DNA of 64,000 nt from Shinella granuli. GTDB taxonomy: Bacteria; Pseudomonadota; Alphaproteobacteria; Rhizobiales; Rhizobiaceae. The stretch's first letter is position 1; each line of letters starts with the position of its first letter. Below the pieces are notes generated by a model that saw only the letters and a program-made list of their open reading frames with translations, was not told where the DNA came from and did not search any database. Position numbers and translations under genes: made by a program. Below, piece by piece: positions 8,761-18,183 of the stretch. The DNA is taken from assembly GCF_004341885.1 (NCBI RefSeq), contig NZ_SLVX01000019.1, positions 55,551 through 119,550 of the forward strand, written 5' to 3'.

Positions 8761-9039
8761 TCAGGGCGTCACCAGATTGATTTCGAGCCTGGCTCCAGTG
8801 GCCTCGGCATATCGGCGCAAGGTAGAGAGGGAAGGGGAAACGCCGCCCCCTTCCAATCGAGCGATGGCCGATTGCGTCGTGCCGATGCGCTTTGCGAGTT
8901 CGGCCTGGGAAAGCTTGGCCTTCGTCCTGGCGTGGACGAGGGTTTCGATAAGCCGGAATTCCGCGTCGGCCTTCTCGTATTCCTGCCGGAATTCCGGGTT
9001 GTCCATCAGCTTCTTCTTGAGGTCTGCAATCTTCGTCAT
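8761..9039 (-). CDS. HTH (XRE/HigA-type) antitoxin
   Basis: 92 residues with a lambda-repressor-type HTH in the middle: KLSQAELAKRIGTTQSAIARLEGGG, followed by SLSTLRRYAEATGARLEI, the usual continuation in HigA/XRE antitoxins. Its ATG overlaps the toxin stop by four bases (9036-9039), the toxin-first order typical of HigBA. It is expected to neutralise the toxin and bind the shared promoter. Confidence 0.8.
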   Translation of the reverse strand: MTKIADLKKKLMDNPEFRQEYEKADAEFRLIETLVHARTKAKLSQAELAKRIGTTQSAIARLEGGGVSPSLSTLRRYAEATGARLEINLVTP

Positions 9040-9392
9040 GGCTTCACCTCTTTCATTCGCGCTCTCGCAATCTCAAGGGCGGCTTTCGGTGTCTTCTGCG
9101 ACTTCTTCACGAAGACATGCAGGATGACCACGCGCCGTCCGGTGACAGTCACGTAAATGCCGCGTGCGATACCTTCGAAAGCCTTGGCGCGCAGTTCCCA
9201 AAGCTTGCCTTCCAGATGCTTGACGTGCGGTTCCCGCAACTGCTCAAGCCCAACGTTCTCGACCGCTTCCATGAGACGGATAAGCCGGGACTGAAGTCCG
9301 GGCGGCAGTGCCTCGATTTCTGAATCGACAATGTCGAGGGTTTCAACCGTCCATCGCGTGAAGGCTATATATAGCAAATATGCGATAATCAC
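9036..9392 (-). CDS. RelE/HigB (Gp49-like) toxin; start codon doubtful
   Basis: The body WTVETLDIVDSEIEALPPGLQSRL to GKLWELRAKAFEGIARGIYVT and VVILHVFVKKSQKTP is a clear Gp49-like HigB/RelE fold, ribosome-dependent mRNA endonucleases in characterised members. The only standard start in frame upstream of the domain is GTG at 9390-9392 (a TTG lies at 9375-9377), giving 118 residues, but that GTG lies inside a strong promoter-like -35 element. Family members usually begin MxWTVETL; at that position this gene has ACG (9357-9359). The gene may use an unusual start or be poorly translated. Confidence 0.72.
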   Translation of the reverse strand: MIIAYLLYIAFTRWTVETLDIVDSEIEALPPGLQSRLIRLMEAVENVGLEQLREPHVKHLEGKLWELRAKAFEGIARGIYVTVTGRRVVILHVFVKKSQKTPKAALEIARARMKEVKP

Positions 9393-9396
9393 GCAA
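9361..9396 (-). promoter_or_regulatory. promoter and palindromic operator of the toxin-antitoxin pair
   Basis: On the minus strand TTGCGT (9391-9396) and TATATA (9368-9373) are separated by exactly 17 bases. The -10 lies inside a perfect 12-base palindrome GCTATATATAGC (9364-9375), a plausible site for the HTH antitoxin. The promoter overlaps the first codons of the longest toxin reading frame. Confidence 0.55.
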
Positions 9397-9513
9397 TGGA
9401 CGCAACATTGTGAAAAGGCGAGTCGATTTCCGTCCTCGGGATACCCCGAAGTCTTAAAGCGGAAATCAACGAAAGATGCTGATTGGTAAACTGCTGTATT
9501 ATCGGGAGAAGTT

Positions 9514-9589
<76 letters not shown>

Positions 9590-9651
9590 ATAAGGGTCCG
9601 GCAGAGCCGGTTTCCGGGAACCGAAGCGGCGTTGCCGTTCGGTGTGGCGGC

Positions 9652-9680
9652 TTATTACTTCCGGGTTTCGGAGATGGCAA
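9652..9680 (-). promoter_or_regulatory. promoter of the tRNA-Ala gene
   Basis: On the minus strand TTGCCA (9675-9680) and TAATAA (9652-9657) are separated by exactly 17 bases, about 63 bases upstream of the mature tRNA 5' end. Good sigma70-type match. Confidence 0.55.
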
Positions 9681-9682
9681 GC

Positions 9683-9722
9683 CGAAAAATGAAATCCGGC
9701 CGATTTTTTTGAAACCGGCCGG
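9683..9722 (-). terminator. probable terminator of the TIGR02300 gene
   Basis: Downstream of the stop on the minus strand CCGGCCG (9716-9722) pairs with CGGCCGG (9696-9702) around an A-rich loop, followed by a T-rich tail (9683-9694). The long loop lowers confidence. Confidence 0.45.
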
Positions 9723-9734
9723 AAAATCAATCTC

Positions 9735-10124
9735 TTATGCTTCGTCTTCGTCGCCGGTCACGCCGATGAGGTCGCTCATGTCGTCATCGTCGTCGTCTTC
9801 GTCCTGTTCCAGGAACGTGTCGTCCTCGTCACCGTCGATCTCCACGTCGTCGTCGCCGAGGTCCGGCAGGTCGTCGCCGCCCGCTGCATCCTCGTCGGCA
9901 TCCTCGAGCGAAACGAGTTCGACTTCCGTGTTCTCGGTATCGACTTCGTTGACGTCCTCGTCCTCATCCTTTTCGAGGATCGCAGCCGCCGACGTTTCCT
10001 CGAAGAAGGAGAGCGGATAGGACTTGCCCGTGTAGGGGGAAACGATGGGGTCGCGGTTCAGGTCGTAGAATTTCCTGCCGGTTTCCGGATCGATGCGTTT
10101 GGTTCCGAGTTCCGCTTTTGCCAC
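9735..10124 (-). CDS. TIGR02300 family (FYDLN acid) protein
   Basis: 129 residues. The N-terminal 40 residues (AELGTKRIDPETGRKFYDLNRDPIVSPYTGKSYPL) are the hallmark of TIGR02300, an alphaproteobacterial family of unknown function. The rest is extremely acidic, ending DTFLEQDEDDDDDDMSDL, and probably disordered. The conserved N-terminus MAKAELGTKR places the start at GTG 10124 rather than at an in-frame TTG two codons upstream. It is divergent from aroA. Confidence 0.85.
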   Translation of the reverse strand: MAKAELGTKRIDPETGRKFYDLNRDPIVSPYTGKSYPLSFFEETSAAAILEKDEDEDVNEVDTENTEVELVSLEDADEDAAGGDDLPDLGDDDVEIDGDEDDTFLEQDEDDDDDDMSDLIGVTGDEDEA

Positions 10125-10296
10125 AGTCAAAGCCTTCTCTGTGCCGTATGTTTCCGGCGGGGCCGGGGTTTCCGGCGCGTTGAACGGTAAAATGATTAGC
10201 CGGTCCCCTTAATCGTCTTGGACAATCCTGTCAAAGCCTAACTTCGGGCCGGTTCGGTTGAGGCATCGTGACGAATGTTTTTCGACGGGATGATGA

Positions 10297-11739
<1,443 letters not shown>

Positions 11740-11900
11740 CGTTTGACCGGGCTTTCCGAGGAAAGCGATGCATCGAAGGGTGATTGCGCGCTGCCTGCGC
11801 GCATCGCCGATGGCGGCGATGAACGCGACCTGCCTCTTGGCATCGTTGCGCATCTTCCGCTAACACCTTTCGTGAAAAGTTTGTGACGCACGGGTGCGCA

Positions 11901-12530
11901 ATGAAGACGATCGCCATCGATGGTCCCGCGGCTGCGGGCAAGGGAACGCTGTCGCGCCGCATTGCGGAGGATTATGGCTTTCATCATCTCGATACGGGCC
12001 TGACCTACCGGGCGACGGCGAAGGCGCTCATCGACCGTGGCCTGCCGCTCGATGACGAGGCCGTCGCGGCCGAGGTGGCGCGCACGCTCGATCTCGGCGG
12101 GCTCGACCGCGCGGTGCTGTCCGCCCATGACATCGGCGAGGCGGCCTCGAAGATCGCCGTCATGCCGACCGTCCGGCGCGCGCTGGTCGAGGCGCAGCGC
12201 GGCTTTGCGGCGCGCGAGCCGGGCACGGTGCTCGACGGGCGCGATATCGGCACGGTCGTCTGCCCCGATGCGGCGGTAAAGCTCTATGTGACGGCCTCGC
12301 CGGAGGTGCGCGCCAGGCGGCGTTACGACGAAATCGTCGGCAATGGCGGGGTGGCCGATTTCGAGACGATCCTCGACGACATCCGCCGGCGCGACGAGCG
12401 CGACATGGGCCGGGCGGACAGCCCGCTGAAACCGGCCGACGATGCGCACTTGCTTGATACCTCGGAAATGGGTATAGAGGCGGCGTTTTCGGCGGCCAAG
12501 TCGATCATCGACGCCGCATTGAAGCACTAG
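11901..12530 (+). CDS. cmk: cytidylate kinase
   Basis: 209 residues; phosphorylates CMP and dCMP. It begins [20 protein letters not shown], a P-loop typical of Cmk, and includes [26 protein letters not shown] (lid arginines), [13 protein letters not shown] and LDTSEMGIE. The ATG at 11901 is preferred; an in-frame GTG at 11883 would add six residues. No strong ribosome-binding site is visible before either. It lies between aroA and rpsA as in most Rhizobiales. Confidence 0.95.
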   Translation: MKTIAIDGPAAAGKGTLSRRIAEDYGFHHLDTGLTYRATAKALIDRGLPLDDEAVAAEVARTLDLGGLDRAVLSAHDIGEAASKIAVMPTVRRALVEAQRGFAAREPGTVLDGRDIGTVVCPDAAVKLYVTASPEVRARRRYDEIVGNGGVADFETILDDIRRRDERDMGRADSPLKPADDAHLLDTSEMGIEAAFSAAKSIIDAALKH

Positions 12531-12671
12531 CTTTTCCTTCCGGAATTGCGCCAGCATAGAACAAGGCCTGTCCCCGCGCCGGATTTGCTGCCCAAGGGTA
12601 GCGGACACAGCCTCGTTCCTCACCAACGCTAACCCCCGGCGCCCGTGCCCATAGGCACACCAGGAGTTTCA

Positions 12672-14378
12672 ATGTCTCAAGCAAACCCCACGCGCGAAGA
12701 TTTCGCAGCCCTTCTGCAGGAATCCTTCGCCGCTAACGATCTCGCCGAAGGCTATGTCGCCAAGGGCATCGTTACCGCGATCGAAAAGGACGTCGCCATC
12801 GTCGACGTCGGCCTCAAGGTTGAAGGCCGCGTCCCGCTGAAGGAATTCGGCGCGAAGTCGAAGGACGGCACGCTGAAGGTCGGCGACGAAGTCGAAGTCT
12901 ATGTCGAGCGCATCGAAAACGCGCTTGGCGAAGCTGTTCTTTCGCGCGAAAAGGCTCGCCGCGAAGAGAGCTGGGCCAAGCTCGAAGTCAAGTTCGAAGC
13001 CGGCGAGCGCGTCGAAGGCGTCATCTTCAACCAGGTCAAGGGTGGCTTCACCGTCGATCTCGACGGCGCCGTCGCCTTCCTGCCGCGTTCGCAGGTCGAC
13101 ATCCGTCCGATCCGCGACGTCACGCCGCTCATGCACAACCCGCAGCCCTTCGAAATCCTCAAGATGGACAAGCGCCGCGGCAACATCGTCGTTTCGCGCC
13201 GCACGGTTCTCGAAGAGTCGCGCGCCGAGCAGCGTTCCGAGATCGTCCAGAACCTCGAAGAAGGCCAGGTTGTCGACGGCGTCGTCAAGAACATCACCGA
13301 TTACGGTGCGTTCGTCGACCTCGGCGGCATCGACGGCCTGCTGCACGTCACCGACATGGCCTGGCGCCGCGTCAACCATCCGTCGGAGATCCTGTCCATC
13401 GGCCAGCAGGTCAAGGTCCAGATCATCCGCATCAACCAGGAAACCCACCGCATCTCGCTCGGCATGAAGCAGCTCGAGTCGGATCCGTGGGATGGCATCG
13501 GCACCAAGTACCCGACCGGCAAGAAGATCTCCGGTACGGTCACGAACATCACCGACTACGGTGCGTTCGTCGAGCTGGAGCCGGGCATCGAAGGCCTGAT
13601 CCACATCTCCGAAATGTCCTGGACGAAGAAGAACGTTCACCCCGGCAAGATCCTGTCCACCAGCCAGGAAGTCGACGTGGTCGTTCTCGAAGTCGACCCG
13701 ACGAAGCGCCGCATCTCGCTCGGCCTCAAGCAGACGCTTGAAAACCCGTGGCAGGCTTTTGCGCACAGCCACCCGGCCGGCACGGAAGTCGAAGGCGAAG
13801 TCAAGAACAAGACCGAATTCGGCCTGTTCATCGGCCTCGACGGCGACGTGGACGGCATGGTGCACCTGTCCGACCTCGACTGGAACCGTCCGGGCGAGCA
13901 GGTCATCGAGGAGTTCAACAAGGGCGACGTCGTCAAGGCAGTCGTTCTGGATGTGGACGTCGACAAGGAGCGCATCTCGCTCGGCATCAAGCAGCTCGGC
14001 CGTGATTCGGTCGGCGAAGCTGCCGCCTCGGGTGACCTGCGCAAGAACGCCGTCGTTTCGGCTGAAGTCATCGCGATCAACGATGGCGGCATCGAAGTGC
14101 GTCTCGTCAACCACGAGGACATCACGTCGTTCATCCGCCGTGGCGATCTCTCGCGTGACCGTGACGAACAGCGTCCGGAGCGTTTCTCGGTCGGCCAGAC
14201 CGTCGACGCGCGCGTCCTGAACTTCTCGAAGAAGGATCGCAAGATCCAGCTTTCGATCAAGGCGCTGGAAATCGCCGAAGAGAAGGAAGCCGTCGCACAG
14301 TTCGGTTCGTCCGACTCGGGCGCATCGCTCGGCGACATCCTCGGCGCGGCTCTGAAGAACCGCAACAACGCCGAATAA
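12672..14378 (+). CDS. rpsA: 30S ribosomal protein S1
   Basis: 568 residues with six S1 OB-fold repeats. Repeats 3-5 are clearest: VVDGVVKNITDYGAFVDLGGIDGLLH, ISGTVTNITDYGAFVELEPGIEGLIH and VEGEVKNKTEFGLFIGLDGDVDGMVH, each ending KRISLGxKQ-like. S1 binds mRNA leaders on the small subunit and helps initiation. AGGAG lies five bases before the ATG of MSQANPTRED. A short hairpin (GTGCC/GGCAC near 12646-12659) sits just upstream of the ribosome-binding site. Codon use is strongly biased, as expected for a highly expressed gene. Confidence 0.97.
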   Translation: MSQANPTREDFAALLQESFAANDLAEGYVAKGIVTAIEKDVAIVDVGLKVEGRVPLKEFGAKSKDGTLKVGDEVEVYVERIENALGEAVLSREKARREESWAKLEVKFEAGERVEGVIFNQVKGGFTVDLDGAVAFLPRSQVDIRPIRDVTPLMHNPQPFEILKMDKRRGNIVVSRRTVLEESRAEQRSEIVQNLEEGQVVDGVVKNITDYGAFVDLGGIDGLLHVTDMAWRRVNHPSEILSIGQQVKVQIIRINQETHRISLGMKQLESDPWDGIGTKYPTGKKISGTVTNITDYGAFVELEPGIEGLIHISEMSWTKKNVHPGKILSTSQEVDVVVLEVDPTKRRISLGLKQTLENPWQAFAHSHPAGTEVEGEVKNKTEFGLFIGLDGDVDGMVHLSDLDWNRPGEQVIEEFNKGDVVKAVVLDVDVDKERISLGIKQLGRDSVGEAAASGDLRKNAVVSAEVIAINDGGIEVRLVNHEDITSFIRRGDLSRDRDEQRPERFSVGQTVDARVLNFSKKDRKIQLSIKALEIAEEKEAVAQFGSSDSGASLGDILGAALKNRNNAE

Positions 14379-14400
14379 GCGTTCGCTTATTTCGAAACGG

Positions 14401-14435
14401 AAACCCGCGGAGAGCGATCTCCGCGGGTTTTTCTT
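14401..14435 (+). terminator. rpsA intrinsic terminator
   Basis: Perfect 13-base stem (14401-14413 with 14418-14430), tetraloop GCGA, then a T run. It starts 22 bases after the rpsA stop and could also serve the converging gene on the minus strand. Confidence 0.9.
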
Positions 14436-14444
14436 TGGGCCTGG

Positions 14445-15998
14445 TCAGGTCCAGTAGTCGCCGAGCTTCTGGTAGAAGACGAGGCCCGGTTCGATGACGC
14501 CGACCATCTCGGCGGTCTTCTCGCGACGTTTTGCCATGTCGTCCGCCTCGGGCTCTTCGCCGGAGGTTTCGAAGGCGGCGTCCTCGCCCGCTTCTCCGCC
14601 GGCTTCCCCATCGTCGCCGTCGCCCTTGTTGGCGGCCTCGTCCTCCTCGCCCCTCTCGCGGCCCTCGGACCAGTCGAGGTCTTCCTCGGCCGGCAGGTAG
14701 GGCACGAAGGCGAGCGGGATGCCCTCGCGCAGGAGGGTCGCCGAAAGCAACCTTTCCGGTGTCACATCGGCCAGCGCCGCCTGAAGGGCCTGCAATGCCT
14801 CGCGGGCCTGCGGCATCGGAAGGGGTTCGTCCGGCGCCGCGGCCTGCTCCGGCTGGGTGGATGCTGCCTGTGCCGGCGTGGCGCGGGCCTTGCCGGTCTC
14901 CGGCGCCATCTCGGCCTGTTCGTCGCCATCGGTCATGAGCAGGGCTGGGTCTGCCTCGCCCGTGGGGTCGAGCGGGCGCTCCAGAAGGAAGCGGATGAAG
15001 TTCGCCTCTTCCGGCGTCAGATTTTCCAGCAACTGCGCAACGGCCGGCATCAGCACGGCCGGGGCCATGTCGCGGGTTACGGCCTGCAGCACGCTGCGGG
15101 CAAGGGCCTGTCCAACCGCGCTGGAGACCTGCGCTCTGGCCGGCATGTCCTCCCGCTTCACGGACGGCGTTGCGCTCTCGCTCTCCTCGGCGCCGCCATT
15201 GTGGCGCACCGACGGTTCCGTGGCCTCGACCGGTAGCGGATTGCCGGCCTTGGCCGTGGGCGTCGATATCGGCTGACCGCTCTGCGCGGTGGTGTTTTCG
15301 CCGACCGGCAGCCGGGTTGGTACGGCAAGCGCCAACCGGCCGGCGGCCGTTTCAAGCGCCCGGGCGGTTGCCGGGCGCGGCTTGCTGCCGTCGAAATCGA
15401 AAATGCGCTTCAGCATCGTCTGCAGGGCGCGGGCATCGCCCAGAAGCTGGGCCGGCTGGCCGGCCTGCTGCAGGCTGTGGCGGCCGACGGCGGCAAGCTG
15501 CTGGGCATTCAGCCGGAGCGGCTTGGGCTGGCTCTCCGTCTGCAGGGCGGCCGGCATATCGGCCTTGAGGCTTGTCGAAAGAAGGGCGGCGAGTTTCTGC
15601 GCCTCCGGGCCGCTTGGATTGCGCAGCACCTCCACGAGGCTGCGCGTCGGCATGGAGGAAAGCACCGTGCCGATCAGCTTCTCGACGCTCGGGCGCAACT
15701 CCGGCGGCAGCTTGGCGAGAATATCGGCAAGCTTGCGGCCACCCTCGCCCTCGCGGCCGGGCAGGGCCTTCAGCACGGCAAGCAGGGTTTCCAGGAGGTC
15801 GCGGCCCTGGCTCGCTTCCCCTGTGCGCGGCATGTGCTTGAGCATGATCTCGATCAGGCGCAGCAGCACCTCGGCCCTGAGATTGGCAAGGGCGGCTGCG
15901 GAAGGCTGCGGCTTGGCTGCGGCCTCGACCGATGCGCTCGCCGGAGCGGCGAGGGAGGGCTGCACGGTATCGCTCGTCATTGCCAAACGCGGCAGCAT
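14445..15998 (-). CDS. large Ala/Pro/Glu-rich protein, unknown (possibly flagellar or cell-cycle linked)
   Basis: 517 residues, no signal peptide or membrane helix. Residues about 30-210 are predicted helical and leucine-rich (LRAEVLLRLIEIMLKHMPRTG, GGRKLADILAKLPPELRPSVEKL), the middle is Thr/Pro/Ala-rich linker, residues about 290-345 are helical again, and about 450-495 are very acidic. A short C-terminal segment is EMVGVIEPGLVFYQKLGDYWT. AGGAGG five bases upstream fixes the ATG at 15998. I do not recognise the family; a modular helical/linker layout somewhat like FliK hook-length proteins is only an analogy. A CtrA-like box lies about 240 bases upstream. Confidence 0.65.
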   Translation of the reverse strand: MLPRLAMTSDTVQPSLAAPASASVEAAAKPQPSAAALANLRAEVLLRLIEIMLKHMPRTGEASQGRDLLETLLAVLKALPGREGEGGRKLADILAKLPPELRPSVEKLIGTVLSSMPTRSLVEVLRNPSGPEAQKLAALLSTSLKADMPAALQTESQPKPLRLNAQQLAAVGRHSLQQAGQPAQLLGDARALQTMLKRIFDFDGSKPRPATARALETAAGRLALAVPTRLPVGENTTAQSGQPISTPTAKAGNPLPVEATEPSVRHNGGAEESESATPSVKREDMPARAQVSSAVGQALARSVLQAVTRDMAPAVLMPAVAQLLENLTPEEANFIRFLLERPLDPTGEADPALLMTDGDEQAEMAPETGKARATPAQAASTQPEQAAAPDEPLPMPQAREALQALQAALADVTPERLLSATLLREGIPLAFVPYLPAEEDLDWSEGRERGEEDEAANKGDGDDGEAGGEAGEDAAFETSGEEPEADDMAKRREKTAEMVGVIEPGLVFYQKLGDYWT

Positions 15999-16238
15999 GC
16001 CTGCCTCCTGTTCTCCCTGCCGATGTCATCCGCATCCCAGGGCCTGCCAATGGTCCATCTTTCTTCGGATGGCGCATCATGCGCGACGCTGCGAGCTGGT
16101 GAGCTTTCGGCCCGGGCGAACCGGGCAGGTACGACGGAGGCGGGGCGCAACCCGGCAGGCGCGGAACCACGCGACTGTGCCGGACGGGCGAACCCGGAAC
16201 TCCGAACAACGATCCATAGATTACAATTGGCATTTTAT

Positions 16239-16255
16239 GGTTAATGAATTGCTAA
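16239..16255 (-). promoter_or_regulatory. candidate CtrA box (one mismatch)
   Basis: The minus strand reads TTAG-N7-TTAACC, one base off the TTAA-N7-TTAAC consensus, and continues into TTAACCATAAA, an element also seen upstream of the che operon and flaA. It lies in the 16001-16406 gap, which holds no gene I can support, upstream of the unknown gene ending at 14445. Confidence 0.4.
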
Positions 16256-16318
16256 TGCGCGAGATTGCGCTTCGCACATGCAGCATTGCCCGCCTCGAAT
16301 TGTCCCGCGCGGCGGCTC

Positions 16319-16347
16319 TTGCCCCTTATGCTCGGCTCGCGTAAATC
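16319..16347 (+). promoter_or_regulatory. candidate promoter of the nicotinamide phosphoribosyltransferase gene
   Basis: TTGCCC (16319-16324) and TAAATC (16342-16347) are 17 bases apart, 60 bases upstream of the ATG at 16407. Moderate consensus match. Confidence 0.4.
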
Positions 16348-16406
16348 TTCGCGGCACTGTTGCGCCGCCGCTTGTTCGCCGGCCGCGGATGCGGCGGAGA
16401 CCCTCG

Positions 16407-17789
16407 ATGAACCTCACCAACCTCATCCTCAACACCGACAGCTACAAGTTCAGCCACTACCTGCAATATCCGCCGGAAACCCGCGCCATCTCCTCCTATG
16501 TCGAGGCGCGCGGTCACTCGGAGCAGGCGGAAGTGCTGTTCTTCGGCCTCCAGATGTTCCTCAAGGAATATCTGTCGAAACCGGTGACGATGGCGGACGT
16601 GGACGAGGCCGAGGGGATCGTCACGGCCCATGGCCTGCCGTTCAACCGCGCGGGCTGGACGCATATCGTCGCGAAACACGGCGGTTTCCTGCCGCTGCTC
16701 ATCGAGGCGCTGCCGGAGGGCACGCTGGTGCGCCGCGGCGTGCCGGTCGCGCAGGTGGTGAACACCGACCCAGAATGCTACTGGCTGACCTCCTATATCG
16801 AGACGGCGCTGCTGCGCGCCATCTGGTATCCGAGCACGGTCGCCTCCAATTCGCGCAAGGTGAAGCAGATCATCCAGCCGATCCTGGAAAAGACCTGCGA
16901 GGACCCGGCCGCCGCGCTCCCCTTCCGCCTGCACGATTTTGGCGCGCGCGGCACGACGAGTTTCGAGCAGGCGGGCATCGGCGGGGCGGCGCACCTCGTC
17001 AATTTCATGGGTACCGATACGGTGAGCGCCGTGCTGTTCGCGCGCCGCTATTACGGTGCCGACATGGCCGGCTTCTCCATTCCCGCCTCCGAGCACTCGA
17101 CCATGACGTCGTGGGGCCAGGAACGCGAGGCCGAGGCCTATGGCAACATGATCGACCGGTTCGGGAGCAAGGGCCTCTATGCGGTCGTCTCCGACAGCTA
17201 CGACATCAACAATGCCGTCACGGAGATCTGGGGCAAGCAGTTGAAGGATCGGGTGCAGGCCGCCGGCGGCACGCTCGTCGTGCGGCCGGACAGCGGCGAT
17301 CCGGTGGAAACCCCGGTGCAGGTGGTGCGCCAACTCGCCTATGCCTTCGGCACGCATCTCAACGCCAAGGGCTACAAGGTGCTGGACAACAGCGTGCGCG
17401 TCATCCAGGGCGACGGCATCTCGCCCGCCGATATCGGCCTCATCCTCGGCCGGCTGGAAGCCTTCGGCTTCTCTGCGGAGAACATCGCCTTCGGCATGGG
17501 GGCAGGGCTCCTGCAGAAGGTCAACCGCGACACCTATTCCTTCGCCATGAAGGCCAATGCAAGACAGGACACCGGCGGCGCCTGGCACGACGTCTACAAG
17601 CGCCCGGCGACGATGAACCTCAAGGCCTCGAAGGCCGGACGCCAGGCCGTGGTGGCGGGCGTTGGCGGGCTTGAGGCCGCACGCATCGACCAGCTCGCGG
17701 GCCGCGAGAACCTTCTGCAGCCCGTCTGGCGTGACGGCAGGCTCCTCGTCGACTGGACCTTCGACGCCGTGCGTGCCCGCGCCGCCTGA
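16407..17789 (+). CDS. nadV: nicotinamide phosphoribosyltransferase-like (NAMPT/NadV family) enzyme
   Basis: 460 residues. The N-terminus ILNTDSYKFSHYLQYPPETR closely follows the animal NAMPT motif TDSYKxTHYKQYPP. HDFGARG (with the aspartate that favours nicotinamide in NAMPT), ASEHSTMTSWGQERE with the histidine phosphorylated in family members, and VVRPDSGDP (phosphoribosyl binding) are all present. The reaction joins nicotinamide to PRPP to give NMN in NAD salvage. Such proteins are often annotated as nicotinate phosphoribosyltransferase; the motifs favour nicotinamide. The frame is open 43 codons upstream but the conserved protein starts at 16407. Confidence 0.82.
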   Translation: MNLTNLILNTDSYKFSHYLQYPPETRAISSYVEARGHSEQAEVLFFGLQMFLKEYLSKPVTMADVDEAEGIVTAHGLPFNRAGWTHIVAKHGGFLPLLIEALPEGTLVRRGVPVAQVVNTDPECYWLTSYIETALLRAIWYPSTVASNSRKVKQIIQPILEKTCEDPAAALPFRLHDFGARGTTSFEQAGIGGAAHLVNFMGTDTVSAVLFARRYYGADMAGFSIPASEHSTMTSWGQEREAEAYGNMIDRFGSKGLYAVVSDSYDINNAVTEIWGKQLKDRVQAAGGTLVVRPDSGDPVETPVQVVRQLAYAFGTHLNAKGYKVLDNSVRVIQGDGISPADIGLILGRLEAFGFSAENIAFGMGAGLLQKVNRDTYSFAMKANARQDTGGAWHDVYKRPATMNLKASKAGRQAVVAGVGGLEAARIDQLAGRENLLQPVWRDGRLLVDWTFDAVRARAA

Positions 17790-17846
17790 GGCCTTGCGGC
17801 AGGGATCCCGGCGCGCCATCTTGAGTCCGATGACTGGAGATGAAAG

Positions 17847-18182
17847 ATGACGGTTCGCCCGCCACAGGCGCTCGCCCCCTCCTTCAGCAAGGACACCGGG
17901 CTCAACATCCTCGAATACGAACTGATGTCGGAGCGGGCGGACGCGCTCGGCCGGCACGGGCTGAAGGTGGAAAAGGCGCTGGAACTGCTGGCCGGGCGCC
18001 TTGCCGCGGGCTGCGGCGAAGAGGAGCGGGAAGACCTCCTCAACGATGCGGCCGACAAGGTCTGGGCCTTCTTCATCCAGCGGGAAATATGCGGCCTGCG
18101 CAGCCAGAAGGACGCGATCCGCCGCTACGCCATTCCGCCGGAGGTCATCGCCCGGCTCGGCATCGTGCGGCGCAAGGCCTGA
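17847..18182 (+). CDS. small helical protein, unknown (possibly DUF6665)
   Basis: 111 residues, soluble and mostly helical: LNILEYELMSERADALGRHGLKVEKALELLAGRLAAG, then REDLLNDAADKVWAFFIQREICGLRSQKDAI and a C-terminal AIPPEVIARLGIVRRKA. The pattern recalls a rhizobial DUF family (I think DUF6665), which I cannot confirm. It lies 57 bases after the NAMPT-like gene on the same strand and starts after GGAGATGAAAG, so it may be cotranscribed. Confidence 0.65.
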   Translation: MTVRPPQALAPSFSKDTGLNILEYELMSERADALGRHGLKVEKALELLAGRLAAGCGEEEREDLLNDAADKVWAFFIQREICGLRSQKDAIRRYAIPPEVIARLGIVRRKA

Positions 18183-18183
18183 A

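Noticed and set aside
11740..11900. A hairpin GCTTTCC/GGAAAGC after aroA as a terminator
   Set aside because: There is no T tract and the stem is short, so it is not supported as a terminator.
12672..14378. Internal repeats in rpsA as a mobile or tandem-repeat element
   Set aside because: They are the repeated S1 domains of the ribosomal protein.
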